Part shown: positions 12,829-23,171 of the stretch, in pieces
Layout of the letters: each line of letters begins with the position of its first letter
Position numbering within the stretch: position 1 is the first letter of the stretch
Source: Bryum argenteum
Lineage: Eukaryota; Streptophyta; Bryopsida; Bryales; Bryaceae
Length of the DNA: 64,000 bases
NCBI GenBank assembly: GCA_037043015.1
Contig: CM073322.1
Location: 26,254,364-26,318,363, forward strand
Direction of reading: 5' to 3'
The notes under the pieces: generated by a model
The model's input: the letters and a program-made list of their open reading frames with translations, nothing else
Told to the model about the DNA's origin: nothing
The model's database searches: none
Position numbers and translations under genes: made by a program

Positions 12829-14639
12829 ACTTCCTCACTCACGCATTTGAATCTTTCAACCCTAACGCTCAAAATTAAATCCCAAGCTCAAACACGAATG
12901 AGCTCATCACGAACTCTCCAGATTGCAAAACCCCCTCAAAATTCTCAAGCGCTCCAAATACATACAGTGAGCGCCCGTCGATTTGTCAAAGCTATCAATT
13001 CCCTTTCAATTAAGACCCAATACTAAATTGCCCACCTTCTGCTCAAAATCTCAAACAACCGCACCGACGTTTCACATAACACCTGAATATATTCCCTACC
13101 CGCACCCAATACAAAAATCCAATCTCGAGCTACGAACACCGGAATAGAGCTCCAAGAGTAACAGAGCACTCTAATTCGTAACAAAACCCTCAAGATTCTC
13201 AAGCTCTACAATACATGCAGTCACGAATCCACCGTCAATTTGTCAAAAACCACCAACTCTCAATACCACATCGCCACCTTCTCGAGCAAGCGCACCGAAG
13301 CTTCACAATATTTTAATATTTCGAAGCCTCGATACAAGAAGCTAAAAAATCCAGGAGGGTGGGGAGTTGCTGCGAAACGGAGTGTGTCCGCGTGCCGGGA
13401 CTCTGGGGTCGTGAGGGAATGGGCGTGGTTGGAATCACAACTGGAGATTCTGGATTTTGTGAGTATCATAGAGAATTGTACCCCTGCTTGTCGCCTGCAG
13501 GCTGCTGCTTGCATCTGGCTTATGAGCCAGGCGTGGGGGTAGCTGGCGGGCCCGAGGGCTCTCCCAGCAGAGGCGGCTTTGAGGTCGGCACAGAAGGGAG
13601 GGTCGGCATGGAGGATTGACTGGCCGCGGGAAATGGTGCGCGGGAGGGGCCCACGGGCGCGGGAAAGCTGTTTGCGCTTTGGGGTTGGCGGGTTGCTGTC
13701 GTCAAAGCGACGGGGTTATTTTCGTACGGGCAGTTGGTAAGCTGCCCCTTTCGGAGCTGATCTTGCTTTTGGTGGATTTGCACGCTTGATAAGCAATTTT
13801 TACCAATCCTTTTTTGAAGTATTAAATATCATAAACATATCATGTGTAGTAAATTCAAGATCCTTGTGGTCGGAAATGACCTTAAACTAGGAGAGGATGG
13901 TAGGTAAGAGGAGACCTAGAAGGGCAAAAATTCAAGATTCTTAATCCCTAAATTTTCTCGTGTGTTTTTGGAGCTTGAAACCTCAAAATTGCAACTTTCT
14001 ACTTCTGTGAACTTCCGGGGGTGTGAAGCTAATTTTTGAACTGTTTTTAAATCTCCAACCGTGAGATCTTATAACTAAGCCTATTTTTGGTCACTCGTCC
14101 AAAAATTCACCGTTGGATGTTTATCATTTGCAAGATCATAGCACCCAAAGTGTGTCCAAAAGTTTTTACTGAAATTCCTAAAAACTTTGAAGCTTGCTCT
14201 TAAAAAGTTTGGAGGCTGCCCTTGTAGAGTTGGTAGATTATTTGACTTAGAACCCTTTGTAACTCAAATAGTAATTTGGTTATGAACATATTTATATAAA
14301 AAAAATATTAAAAAATCTCAAATATAAAAAGTTTTTTTTGCCCCCATTGGGTGTGAAAACTAAATTTTGCGTTAAAAACTCTAAAATTGGAATTTGAGTT
14401 TCCAATTTGTTGCACAAACACCTTGTAGTATTGGGAACAATCATTAAAAATCTTAGTCAAAACCTAGGCTGCCCAAAATGACAAAAGACCATATCAGTCT
14501 GCTAGGATAGTTGGGGGTTAAATTGAAAAATGTAGCCTCCATGTAGAAGTAAATCTTACATGAGAAATAATGTTTGGGAAGGACTTCGAATGTCACCAGC
14601 TAATAGCCTTCATTTACCATCTTCAACTCGATTATCACA
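12829..14639. other. Upstream region and AT-rich spacer
   Basis: Bases 12,829-13,250 are probably promoter and 5' UTR of the minus-strand gene, with repeated 'ctcaaaattctcaag' and 'aaccctcaagattctcaagc' segments. A GC-rich patch at 13,350-13,790 contains unconvincing frames on both strands. From 13,800 on the DNA is AT-rich and resembles old transposon debris. No gene is supported. Confidence 0.35.
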
Positions 14640-15056
14640 CAACTATTCCAACTTTACCCTTAGTTTAACCCCTAAACATGCCGAGTGTAGAAAAACGACA
14701 TTTTAGATGAAGGGTAGAAACTTTAAAGAGTCATTACTTCTAAGTCCGGAGTCTGTTTTGGATGAAATCACTTAGGTCGGGTCCCAAAAGAAGCCTAGTT
14801 AGTGTGGTAAGAATTGCAGATTCATACAATATAGTATAAATAAATGGCATACCATTTAGTGAAGGCAACTCTTCTTTTTGAGTTTCCAAACATGGGGCAT
14901 ACTTTACCATTGTGAGGCAATTATGGGAAATCAAAAAGATGATTTGATAAATATTTTTACAGATTCATGATCTTAAGATGAAGGCTAACAACTTTCTATT
15001 TGGAAGAATTTTGATCCAATTAACTTTGGAATTGGATTTGCAATGATGTTTCTACC

Positions 15057-15096
<40 letters not shown>

Positions 15097-15640
15097 TTGA
15101 ATAAATTGATGATTTTTTTGTAGCTATATCTCCTTCATCCACCGTTGGATTATGTGGGATGGGTTCTATGGGTTCTAGTTCATGTAGTAGAAATCTTGAC
15201 AAAATCAAAGATGTATAGAAGACAAGGCATAAGTTTGAGTGCAAAGGGTTGATTTTTGGACCACTTTTTATCCCTTTGTAAATTTTTGGCAGTATCCACC
15301 ATTGAAAGGCCATTATTTGCGCAAAGAGATTTTTCTTGTTCAAAGGTGTTATTGAAATGAAGGTAAACATCTTTGTAGTTGGTGGTTTCTTCATTGCAAT
15401 GAGTCTTTGGTAGCATCTTCACTACAAAGTGAAAATGCTAAGATTTTGTGCTAATGTGTTATCATCTCGCAATCTATAAGGCCTCATGACTCAAAATTTA
15501 AGCCACATGATGTACAACATGTTCACTGCAAGATTGTACAATTGAGATCCGAATAACATACATCCGAATGATACTTTTTCTAAGAATGTGTTCATTTCTT
15601 TACCAATGAGTCAAACCATTTAGAGGTTAAAGAGGTATAG
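14640..15640 (+). repeat. Old dispersed AT-rich repeat, copy 2
   Basis: Aligns along most of its length with the reverse strand of 33,330-34,400 and with 1-680. Matching blocks include 'ggagtctgttttggatgaaa', 'atggcatacca', 'catactttaccattg', 'atatctccttcatccaccg', 'ggtaaacatctttgtag' and 'cgcaatctataaggc'. A run of 37 A (15,058-15,094) interrupts it and is probably slippage. There is no coding capacity. Confidence 0.6.
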
Positions 15641-17192
15641 GAATATTACTAAAATTTTCATTAATTTTTCTCGTGATTTGAATATTCACCATTTTCAATG
15701 AACTAGCCAACAATGTATAGATTCCCTTGAACTCATTTGGATACGACCCGAAGTTACTCGGACATGCACAAATGATGTACATTTGGAAATTGGAATGCAC
15801 AATCATACTATCAACACAAAACGTTGCCATAGGCGTCATAAATACAAAGCGGTTGGAGGGCGCGACCGCGAGAAGTCTATGTTGTTGCCGTAAGATAGAG
15901 AACATGAGATCATGCAAGTCATGAGGGGGAGCATCAAACCTGTGCTTCCTAGTACTTGGACCCCAATGCTGGCGGCATGCGAGACCATAGATGCATCCAT
16001 CGCGTCCACAACCTGAAAAGTCACCGTGAAGTTTTCAGTACTTTCATGCAAGCACGGGTCGGGGTTGGGTGGGTACCAACAATACAATTATGTCAAAATG
16101 CATGCTCCATGGATTATACGGCAATACATGTTTACGGGAGTACAAGAATAATTGTGTACTTCAAATGTCATAAAACGTACTTATTCCTGAAAAAGTACAT
16201 ACATGAAAATTATTTTTGTACTTACCATACCCATGATTGGTACCCAAACTCATGAAGGTACCTACTCACGGTTCACTTTTACCCCAAACCAGTCACAATT
16301 AGCGTATTGTGCGTTTCAGTGAAATGTTGTTTTTGACCTTCTTCTAGAAAATAAACTGCACAAAGGTTCAAAAAGCAGAATGAGTGTCTAAAGTTTTGCA
16401 TACGCATGCTCAACTCAGATATCTGCATGGAAAATAATATTAGAAAGATGTTTGAGGTACTAATCATCAAGAATTTCCTTGCACAAAGTAGACTTTGTCT
16501 ACTGAAAATAAGTTTGTACCAACTTTGAATATTACGAGCTTTCAAATGGCAAATATCCAACGGTTGAATTTATAACCACTACCTCTAATGGTAGTTCCCT
16601 TCAAGATCTTGTGGTTGAAAGTTTCAAAAATTTGTAAAATAAGTTTCTCATACCCCAAAGTTTACAAGGTGGTATAAAATCGCAGTTTTGGAGTTTAGAG
16701 TTCCCAAAACACCATGGTCGTGTAGGGGTTAAAGTGTGAATGAACTCAATCTAGAATTTATATAGATGCTTGCTGGTCTTTTCTGCTTTATTTTGTTTCT
16801 TGAAATAATACTCATACATGTTTTATCTACTTCATAATTGTGAGCTTTATGTGCTATGTATGGTTGCCATATACCTTTCTTTAGTCAGCTTCATGTCAAC
16901 TTTCAAACATTTACCATTTCAATTTTGATAGAAAGATAAGTTTTGAGTTCCACAATGGGCTCCGTGTGATAGTCCTTACTTGTTTCTTTATCACATCAAT
17001 CTTCTACAATTTATTCTTGTGTTACGTTGGCACCAGAACAAGTCTATTAGGCATGTGTGGTTTTAGAGTTGTGTAGTCACGATATTGCAGAAACCTCAAC
17101 AAAACTGATATTTCACTAATTCTGGACAAATTCATAGTCCAGAAATAATGTGAGCTGTCCTCCGATATTACCTTTAAACTCCATCAGTAATC
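15641..17192. other. AT-rich intergenic
   Basis: No supported gene. Open frames on both strands have no motifs. Scattered fragments such as 'ttcaagatcttatggttg' recur here and at 17,740, suggesting worn repeats. Confidence 0.35.
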
Positions 17193-17334
17193 TTTGAAAG
17201 GTCATAACTCAGTCAAATTTTGTCCAAATTAAACATATAAGGTGTTTTTTGATATTTACGAAAAATGTAGATGTCAAAAAACACCTCATATGTTTGATTT
17301 GGACAAAATTTGAGTGAGTTATGGCCTTTTGAAA
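17193..17334. repeat. Long near-perfect hairpin (about 63-bp arms)
   Basis: Left arm 17,193-17,255 and right arm 17,271-17,334 are reverse complements with only a few mismatches, around a loop of about 15 bases. Arm landmarks are 'ggtcataactcagtcaaatt' and its complement ending 'gagtgagttatggcc'. It could be a tiny inverted-repeat transposon or a microRNA/siRNA-type precursor. Sequence alone cannot decide. Confidence 0.75.
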
Positions 17335-17591
17335 GTCGCTGATGTGGGGATGTATCGGCTGGCTGCCGATAAAACCAAGGTTCTTCATTAGTTGCAAAAA
17401 GTCCATAAGTTGCAAATAAGTCCATAATTAGTTAAATATCAGTTACAACATGTTTCTTTCTTTCAACAACTTCCTGATGAACAAGAACTGGATACATTAT
17501 ATATATTCTAAGTTATATCATGTAAACAAGTAACTTCCCATCAAAAGTCGATGGACGGAAATTGGCCCCAGTACACGCTACTGTGACTTAA

Positions 17592-17851
17592 CCCCTAAAG
17601 ATCCAAGAAAGCCGAAATGATTATTTGGGGTTTCCGCAAGGAAAAAAGTCAGCCAACTTTGACCATTATAATCTCAAAATCAGAAAAAAATTAACGGTTC
17701 AAATTTGACATATGAGTATAGGGTCAAGTTCACTTCAAGATCTTATGGTTGGATCTTCTAATTACTGCTTAGATTGAGTTTTTTCGGGCCTGAAGTAGAA
17801 GACGGTCTTTTGTGATAATTTAGACAATTTTGTATCAAGGATCTTTAGGGG
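17592..17851. mobile_element. 260-bp MITE with TTAA flanks
   Basis: Perfect 13-bp terminal inverted repeats, CCCCTAAAGATCC at the left and GGATCTTTAGGGG at the right, are flanked on both sides by TTAA (17,588-17,591 and 17,852-17,855). A TTAA target with ends beginning CCC is the pattern of piggyBac-type elements. The inside is non-coding. Mobilisation would need an unseen transposase. Confidence 0.6.
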
Positions 17852-17905
17852 TTAACAGCTTACAATTAAGAAATGGTTTGAGCTCACAATTTGCCTTACA
17901 ATAGT

Positions 17906-19919
17906 GAAATCCGCTAAGTAGTCCCCAGTTTGATCCCCAGTTGGTCCCTAGTCCGTCGTTTTGTTCACTTATTCGCTCCGTAGAAAGGACACGGGACCAA
18001 ATGCACCAAACTAGGGACTAGATGTAAACTAGGGACCTTCGCACACACATGAAAAACAATCAGTGTGCTCCTTCGGTCTTCCGCGCATCACGTTGTCGAC
18101 TAGGCACGAAGTTGAACTTGGGACCAAACTCAGAAGACCATCAAATTCATGCATTTTTGAGTTTAGTCCCCAATTCGATCTTAGAGTAAAAGTTTGGTAC
18201 CCAATTCAACGTTTGGTCCCTAGTCCGACCAAAACTGGGTATTTTGGTCCCTGGTCTCTAATACCTTGAACATAAATTGGACCTAATGCTCATGTAAGTT
18301 AGAACCATAATGAATCTGAAACCCATGGAAGAAGATTGACAGTTTATTGGTAATAAAGACAGAAATAGCTCCTACACATTTCATATGCCGCATAGAAATA
18401 AAAATAAACTCATCTACAACACTATGGATCATAGTCCCTGAATTGCCCAAAGCACAGTTATGAGCCTATTTATAAAAAGGTCCTATTTTGTTCTACCTCC
18501 ATGGAATCAAAAAAATGGTGATCTAGAAGGATGAGCTTGTTTTCTCGGTCTCTTGCGATAAGAATGAGGATCTTTCTTGATAACACCGTCGTAATGAAGT
18601 AGGCATTCTACGGAACACACAATTCCCGGGTTGGAAGACTCCGGACTTGAATCTCGAGACCAAGTGAAGGACTTCATACAGCCTTTACAAAGGCTACGGC
18701 GTTGAATAACGTGGGACGCCGAAGAAGAAGAATGAGTAGACTTGGCCTGACTTTCTTTCGTTCGCAGATAGCAACATTTCTCTTGATTCGACTTGTACTT
18801 TTGAATGAGGTGCGTGTCGAAGTAATTCTGCAGTTGCGAGTCTCGAACAACATACTGATAGCTAGTCTTGAAAATCTGGATCTTCTCATGCTTGTAGTGG
18901 TCGCCGGCAGGATTGGTGAAATGTGTTGAACAAAGGTCGCCGGTCTCGCAATCCAAACAGAAGTTGTTGTGGCAACAAACGCGTTCCGGGTCTCTGCAAG
19001 TCTTGCAAAGCTCTTTCTTGTCCAATTCGTAGCTCACATTCAACATCTTCTGCAGAATTTCGTGTATCTGCACATCGTTCTTGTTTCTCCAGACTGCTGC
19101 TTTCTCGACGTGGTTTTCCGCTTTGCTTGCGAGCATAAGCAGGCTTTCGTGTGCAGGTTGTTTTCCTTTCGAGAGTCTCCTCTCGTCGAGGTTGTCCTCC
19201 TCTTGCTCGAATCTGTCATCTTTTCTGGTTCCCATATCTGTTTGAGTTTATCAAGATGTTAGAAGAAGAGAAAACTCCAACTTGTTTAGAGGCCGGTGTA
19301 AATAGAGTGTTCGTTCGACCTATCCTTGGATGTGTGCCCGCAGGTCATCGCATCAATGGCAGGACCAATAACCCCTCTCTGGATGAGTATTATGTTATTT
19401 CCTACCTAATCACTAGTGTCTTAGAGATACCGGATGTTAAAGAATCACTTTTACTAAAGGTGGGAAAATAGGAACGATTTGATCGGCAAAATGGAATCAA
19501 ATCAATGGCACCCAGAGTTTTACTTTGATTGGAACTCCATGTGATAATAGAGAAGATACGCTAAGTACGACGGACTAGGGACCAAAACGTCTAGTTCTGG
19601 TTGGACTGGGGACCAAACATCGAACTCGGCACCAAATTTTTACTCTAAGATCGAACTCACTGGGGACTAAACTCAAAAATGCATGATTTTGATGGTTTTC
19701 TGAGTTTGGTCCCCAGTTCAACTTGGTGCCCACTCCGCGTCGCGATGCACGGAAGTCCGAAGGAGCAGTAGAGGGGTCCGCTCCAACAGAGTCATCGGCA
19801 GTTTACATCTAGTCCCTAGATTGGTGCATTTGGTACCCAATCCGTTCTACTCAGAGGATAACTAAAAAACAAGGCACGAAATGACAGACTGGGGACCAAT
19901 TGGGGTCCGAACGGATTTC
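17906..19919. mobile_element. Long-TIR element carrying a PLATZ gene
   Basis: Left arm 17,906-18,259 and right arm 19,569-19,919 are inverted copies of each other, diverged by indels and substitutions, with outer ends 'gaaatccg' and 'cggatttc'. Both arms are full of a short motif of the form TTGGTCCCYAGTCC, in either orientation, about eight to nine times per arm. Between them lies the intact PLATZ reading frame. Long inverted ends around a host-like gene fit a Mutator-like (Pack-MULE) or foldback element. I could not find a convincing 9-11 bp target duplication, so family assignment is inference. Confidence 0.6.
18507..19235 (-). CDS. PLATZ-type zinc-binding protein, intronless
   Basis: Single frame of 242 residues. 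PLATZ proteins are plant AT-rich-sequence and zinc-binding proteins acting in transcription. The family core is visible: CKTC and CCHNNFCLDC, then C..H and H..H ligands, then KIQIFKTSYQYVVRDSQLQ, which matches the family's QIRR-S-YHDVVR segment. A C-terminal zinc cluster, CKGC...VCSVECL, corresponds to the usual C-x-C...FCSLxCK. The basic tail (KRPRKQAHPS) may be a nuclear signal. The typical W-x-x-PLL start and the NxRPQ block are poorly conserved (here YLRTKESQ), so it is a divergent member. Most plant PLATZ genes have introns. This copy has none and is framed by 350-bp inverted repeats, which suggests capture by a transposon or a retrocopy. The frame is open throughout, so selection is plausible. 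Confidence 0.8.
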   Translation of the reverse strand: MGTRKDDRFEQEEDNLDERRLSKGKQPAHESLLMLASKAENHVEKAAVWRNKNDVQIHEILQKMLNVSYELDKKELCKTCRDPERVCCHNNFCLDCETGDLCSTHFTNPAGDHYKHEKIQIFKTSYQYVVRDSQLQNYFDTHLIQKYKSNQEKCCYLRTKESQAKSTHSSSSASHVIQRRSLCKGCMKSFTWSRDSSPESSNPGIVCSVECLLHYDGVIKKDPHSYRKRPRKQAHPSRSPFF

Positions 19920-20226
19920 TCTAATACTTGAGCGCAACTTGTGAAGCGTTTCTTTATTGGGACGTTCCAATATAATACATTGATGCCCACACACATGCAA
20001 TACAGAGAATGTAATAGCAGGTTTGACATTAATAATTTCTAAAATTAGAAGTTATATTGAATGGGTCATTATTTTTCACTTTTTAATAATGAAACACCAA
20101 ATTAATCTATTTTAAGAAACTATTAGACGAGATATTTTTAAATCAATTATTTGGCTAACTATAGCCGACCCTCCTATCAACCTCCGCTACTTACACTACT
20201 CTTAGCAAACGTAACATGCTTTCCGG

Positions 20227-20910
20227 TTTTGGGCCCATTCATTTGACGGGAGCTCCCGTCCCATAATGCCCGCTCCAGAGAGGGGATTACGGCATAACGC
20301 CCTCTACAATTCTCACCTTACAGAAAAAAACCCAGGCAACACGAGAAAATTTTCATAGAAATTGTACGATGAACATTATGATACATAAGCAAAGCAAATA
20401 CAAAGGAGCTCACAAATATTATTTTAATGTCAAACCAGGCAGCCAAAACTGGAAAATGGGTTACACCGCAGGAGCCCCTGACGGTCGGGTATTCCCCTGG
20501 GGGAGATACCCTCTGCGTCGGACTACCGCCCTCCACGTCGAGTATCTCCCTTGACAGAATACCCTCCTGTTTTGGGCCCGTTCATTGAGGGGAGCTCCCG
20601 TCTTGTAATGCCCGCTCCAAAGAGGGGATTACGACATAACGCCCTCTACAATTCTCACCTTACAAAAAAACTTGGGCAATTTTCATAGAAATTGTACGAT
20701 GAACATCATTAATAATACATAAGCAAAGCAAATACAAAGGAACTGACAAATTTTATTCCAATGTCAAATCGGCCAGCCGAAACTAGAAAATGTGTTACGC
20801 CGCAGCCCGTGGGAGCCCGCGATGGTTGGGTATTCCGCCGGGGGGAGATGCCCTTCACATCGCGCTACTGCCCTCTGCGTCGGGTATCTCCCGGGCGAAA
20901 TACCCTCCTG
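20227..20910 (+). repeat. Direct tandem duplication, about 342 bp x 2
   Basis: Copy 1 (20,227-20,569) and copy 2 (20,570-20,910) both run from 'ttttgggccc' to 'ataccctcctg'. They differ by scattered substitutions and small indels. Copy 1 has a 16-bp palindrome GACGGGAGCTCCCGTC and both contain short dyads around 'gggtattcc'. No credible protein is encoded. Confidence 0.85.
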
Positions 20911-21585
20911 TCGGGGCTTCTGCTATACGAAAAGGTCCCATTGTGTTTTTTCTTTTTTTTAATCTAATTTCTAGTCTGTATGAGCAATAATAAAACTCTC
21001 ACCCCCACCCCACCTCTCTCAAAAAGATCTAAATAACCCACCTAAAAGCAAGATTGTAGACCTTCTATTGCAATTGGCTAAAGAAAGGTAGTAGGCAACA
21101 TGTTGATAAAAACATCATTACAGAAAGAAGAAATAAAAACAAAAGAAGAAAATCAAATGAAGACGTACCTCGAAACAAATTGTAGTTTATGAATATTTAA
21201 CCTGCCTCAAAATTGCTTTTCATGATTTGGAGCAGACATAGATAACTTCAATTAAAAAGCTTGGTGTTTGCACCTTTTTATCCTAAAAAAATCTTTCATG
21301 TTTAGTTTTAAGTAAACGAATGTAATATAAAGTATGAGATAACAATGACTTAACCCAATAAGAGTTAATGAGATTAAATTATGTGGGGTTCATAAGAGTT
21401 TAATGAGAAAGATGAGATTAGTGAGGGTGAAGTTAACTTACGCACATTAGTGAGAGTTAACATGGACACAACAATTACTTCCAAGATAGATTCATGAGAA
21501 CCTACTATACAATTATAATGAGACACATACATTTGAGAGAATGTTATAATATGACCAATGATCGGGAAAAACCCGACGGCTAATG
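20911..21585. other. AT-rich intergenic
   Basis: No gene, RNA or clear element seen. It contains several variants of 'gagattaatgag/gagagttaat' near 21,360-21,460. Confidence 0.35.
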
Positions 21586-22528
21586 TACAGTGGGATACAC
21601 TTTGCTTAGGAATTCCTCCTGAGTGGGAGTATTTGTGAAAAGTTTGAAAATTGATTGTGAGCTCAAAAATGATCAGAATTGAAATTCGTAAAGTGGGTTG
21701 GAATCACATCAGAGTTTACTACAATACTATGATAAAATATCAATTCTTCTTTGTAATGCAATTTATCATATTACGATTACTTTATTTACCATCCACCATT
21801 GACTGCTTCTACTTTTTGTTTTTTGTTTGATATACATTTTAATTGCAAGTTTGAAATTAGCTTTGGAAATTGTTCTTAAGGTACTTAGGCACATACTTAA
21901 ATATTAAAAATAATATCCTCTCTTGACTTTTTTTGGCGATCAAGTGGTTTCTTATGAGTCTCTAATAAAAACTTAAAATAGAAATTGAATCTTCCTTTGA
22001 ACTTGGCAAGAGTAATATAAGAATGTAAGCTAGGCATGAGAGTTATTACTCTAATAGCCTCTAACCATCCTCCAAGGATATTTGTTGGTCTTTCAAAAAC
22101 ATATGTAACTGTGTAAAAGGCTTTCACATATTTTGGGTAAAGTTTACTGGTTAGTAGGACTTACTAAGAGATTTCTCCAAGTGAATATCAAATAAGAGGT
22201 ATATCAATGATACCACAAATATGTGCCTAAGTACCTCAAGAACAACTTCTGAAGCTAATTTCAAACTTGCAATTAAATTGTATATTTTAATGAAACAAAA
22301 AGTAGGAGTAGTCTATGGTAGATGATGTATGAAGTAATTGTAATATGGTAAATGACATTACAAGGACAAATCGATATGTTATCATAATATTTTAGTACAC
22401 TCTGATGTGATTTCAACCCACTTTACAGATTTCAATTCCGATCTTTTTTGAGCTCACAAGGAATTGTCAAACTATTCACAAATACTCCCACTGTGGAGGA
22501 ATTCGTAAGCAAACTGTACCCCACTGTA
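21586..22528. mobile_element. Foldback (long-TIR) non-autonomous element
   Basis: Left arm 21,586-21,896 and right arm 22,220-22,528 are inverted copies with scattered differences and indels. The outer ends are 'tacagtgggatac' and the complement of 'gtaccccactgta'. The 320-bp middle encodes nothing recognisable. No clear target-site duplication was found. Probably a MULE-like or foldback element. Confidence 0.65.
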
Positions 22529-23171
22529 TAATCAACCGATGGATTCAGCTCACTGGCTGGTCCATTTCTGAAACCACCGGCTAAAAACCGATGAAAATTA
22601 CAAATAAATTTCTATTCTCAATATAAAATAAGAAAATAAGAAAATCATATGATGCTCAAATCTGATGAATTACTCGTGAATACAGAACGAATTGTTGAGA
22701 GGATCGATCCCAAAGCTCATGAAGGTCGCCCATGAGACCTAACTTACTTCTGTACGCCACATACTTGCAATATGATGAACCCACCAGAAAGGGAACTACG
22801 CTGAGTGGGTAAGATCAAACAAATAGCCAAGCTGATTCTAATGTGGCTGAAACTTTTTAAGGAGAATCACTCCCCATTCCTATGTCTCAATCTCAAAATG
22901 TAGCAATTAGCTTAATTGCAAACTAAAGCCACTCTCTTATTCTCTTCCATGCTCATTGCCTACCAACATTCCGGAGAAAAATGTGGATGACAAGCAGAAC
23001 TGTTCACGACATGTGATGCCTCCGCAATGGGAGCCTGCCAAACAAGTGCAAAATTAGCACACAATGGGAGATACCACAAAAGAGAAAGTAGTAGTAACGC
23101 GTTGCTTTATATGAAACTTTAAGTGAAGTGAGTTAAAACCTGGATAAGAGAGTCGAGCGAGGAGGAAGGGG
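22529..23171. other. Intergenic and 3' UTR of QSOX
   Basis: AT-rich DNA. The right end (about 23,050-23,171) is probably the QSOX 3' UTR. No other gene is supported. Confidence 0.4.

Noticed and set aside
15058-15094. 37-base A run as a retroposon tail
   Set aside because: It lies inside a repeat that continues on both sides, with no flanking duplication; slippage is simpler.
14669-16728. 2-kb TTAA element as a firm call
   Set aside because: Only about the first six terminal bases match well; mentioned as a possible relative of the MITE only.
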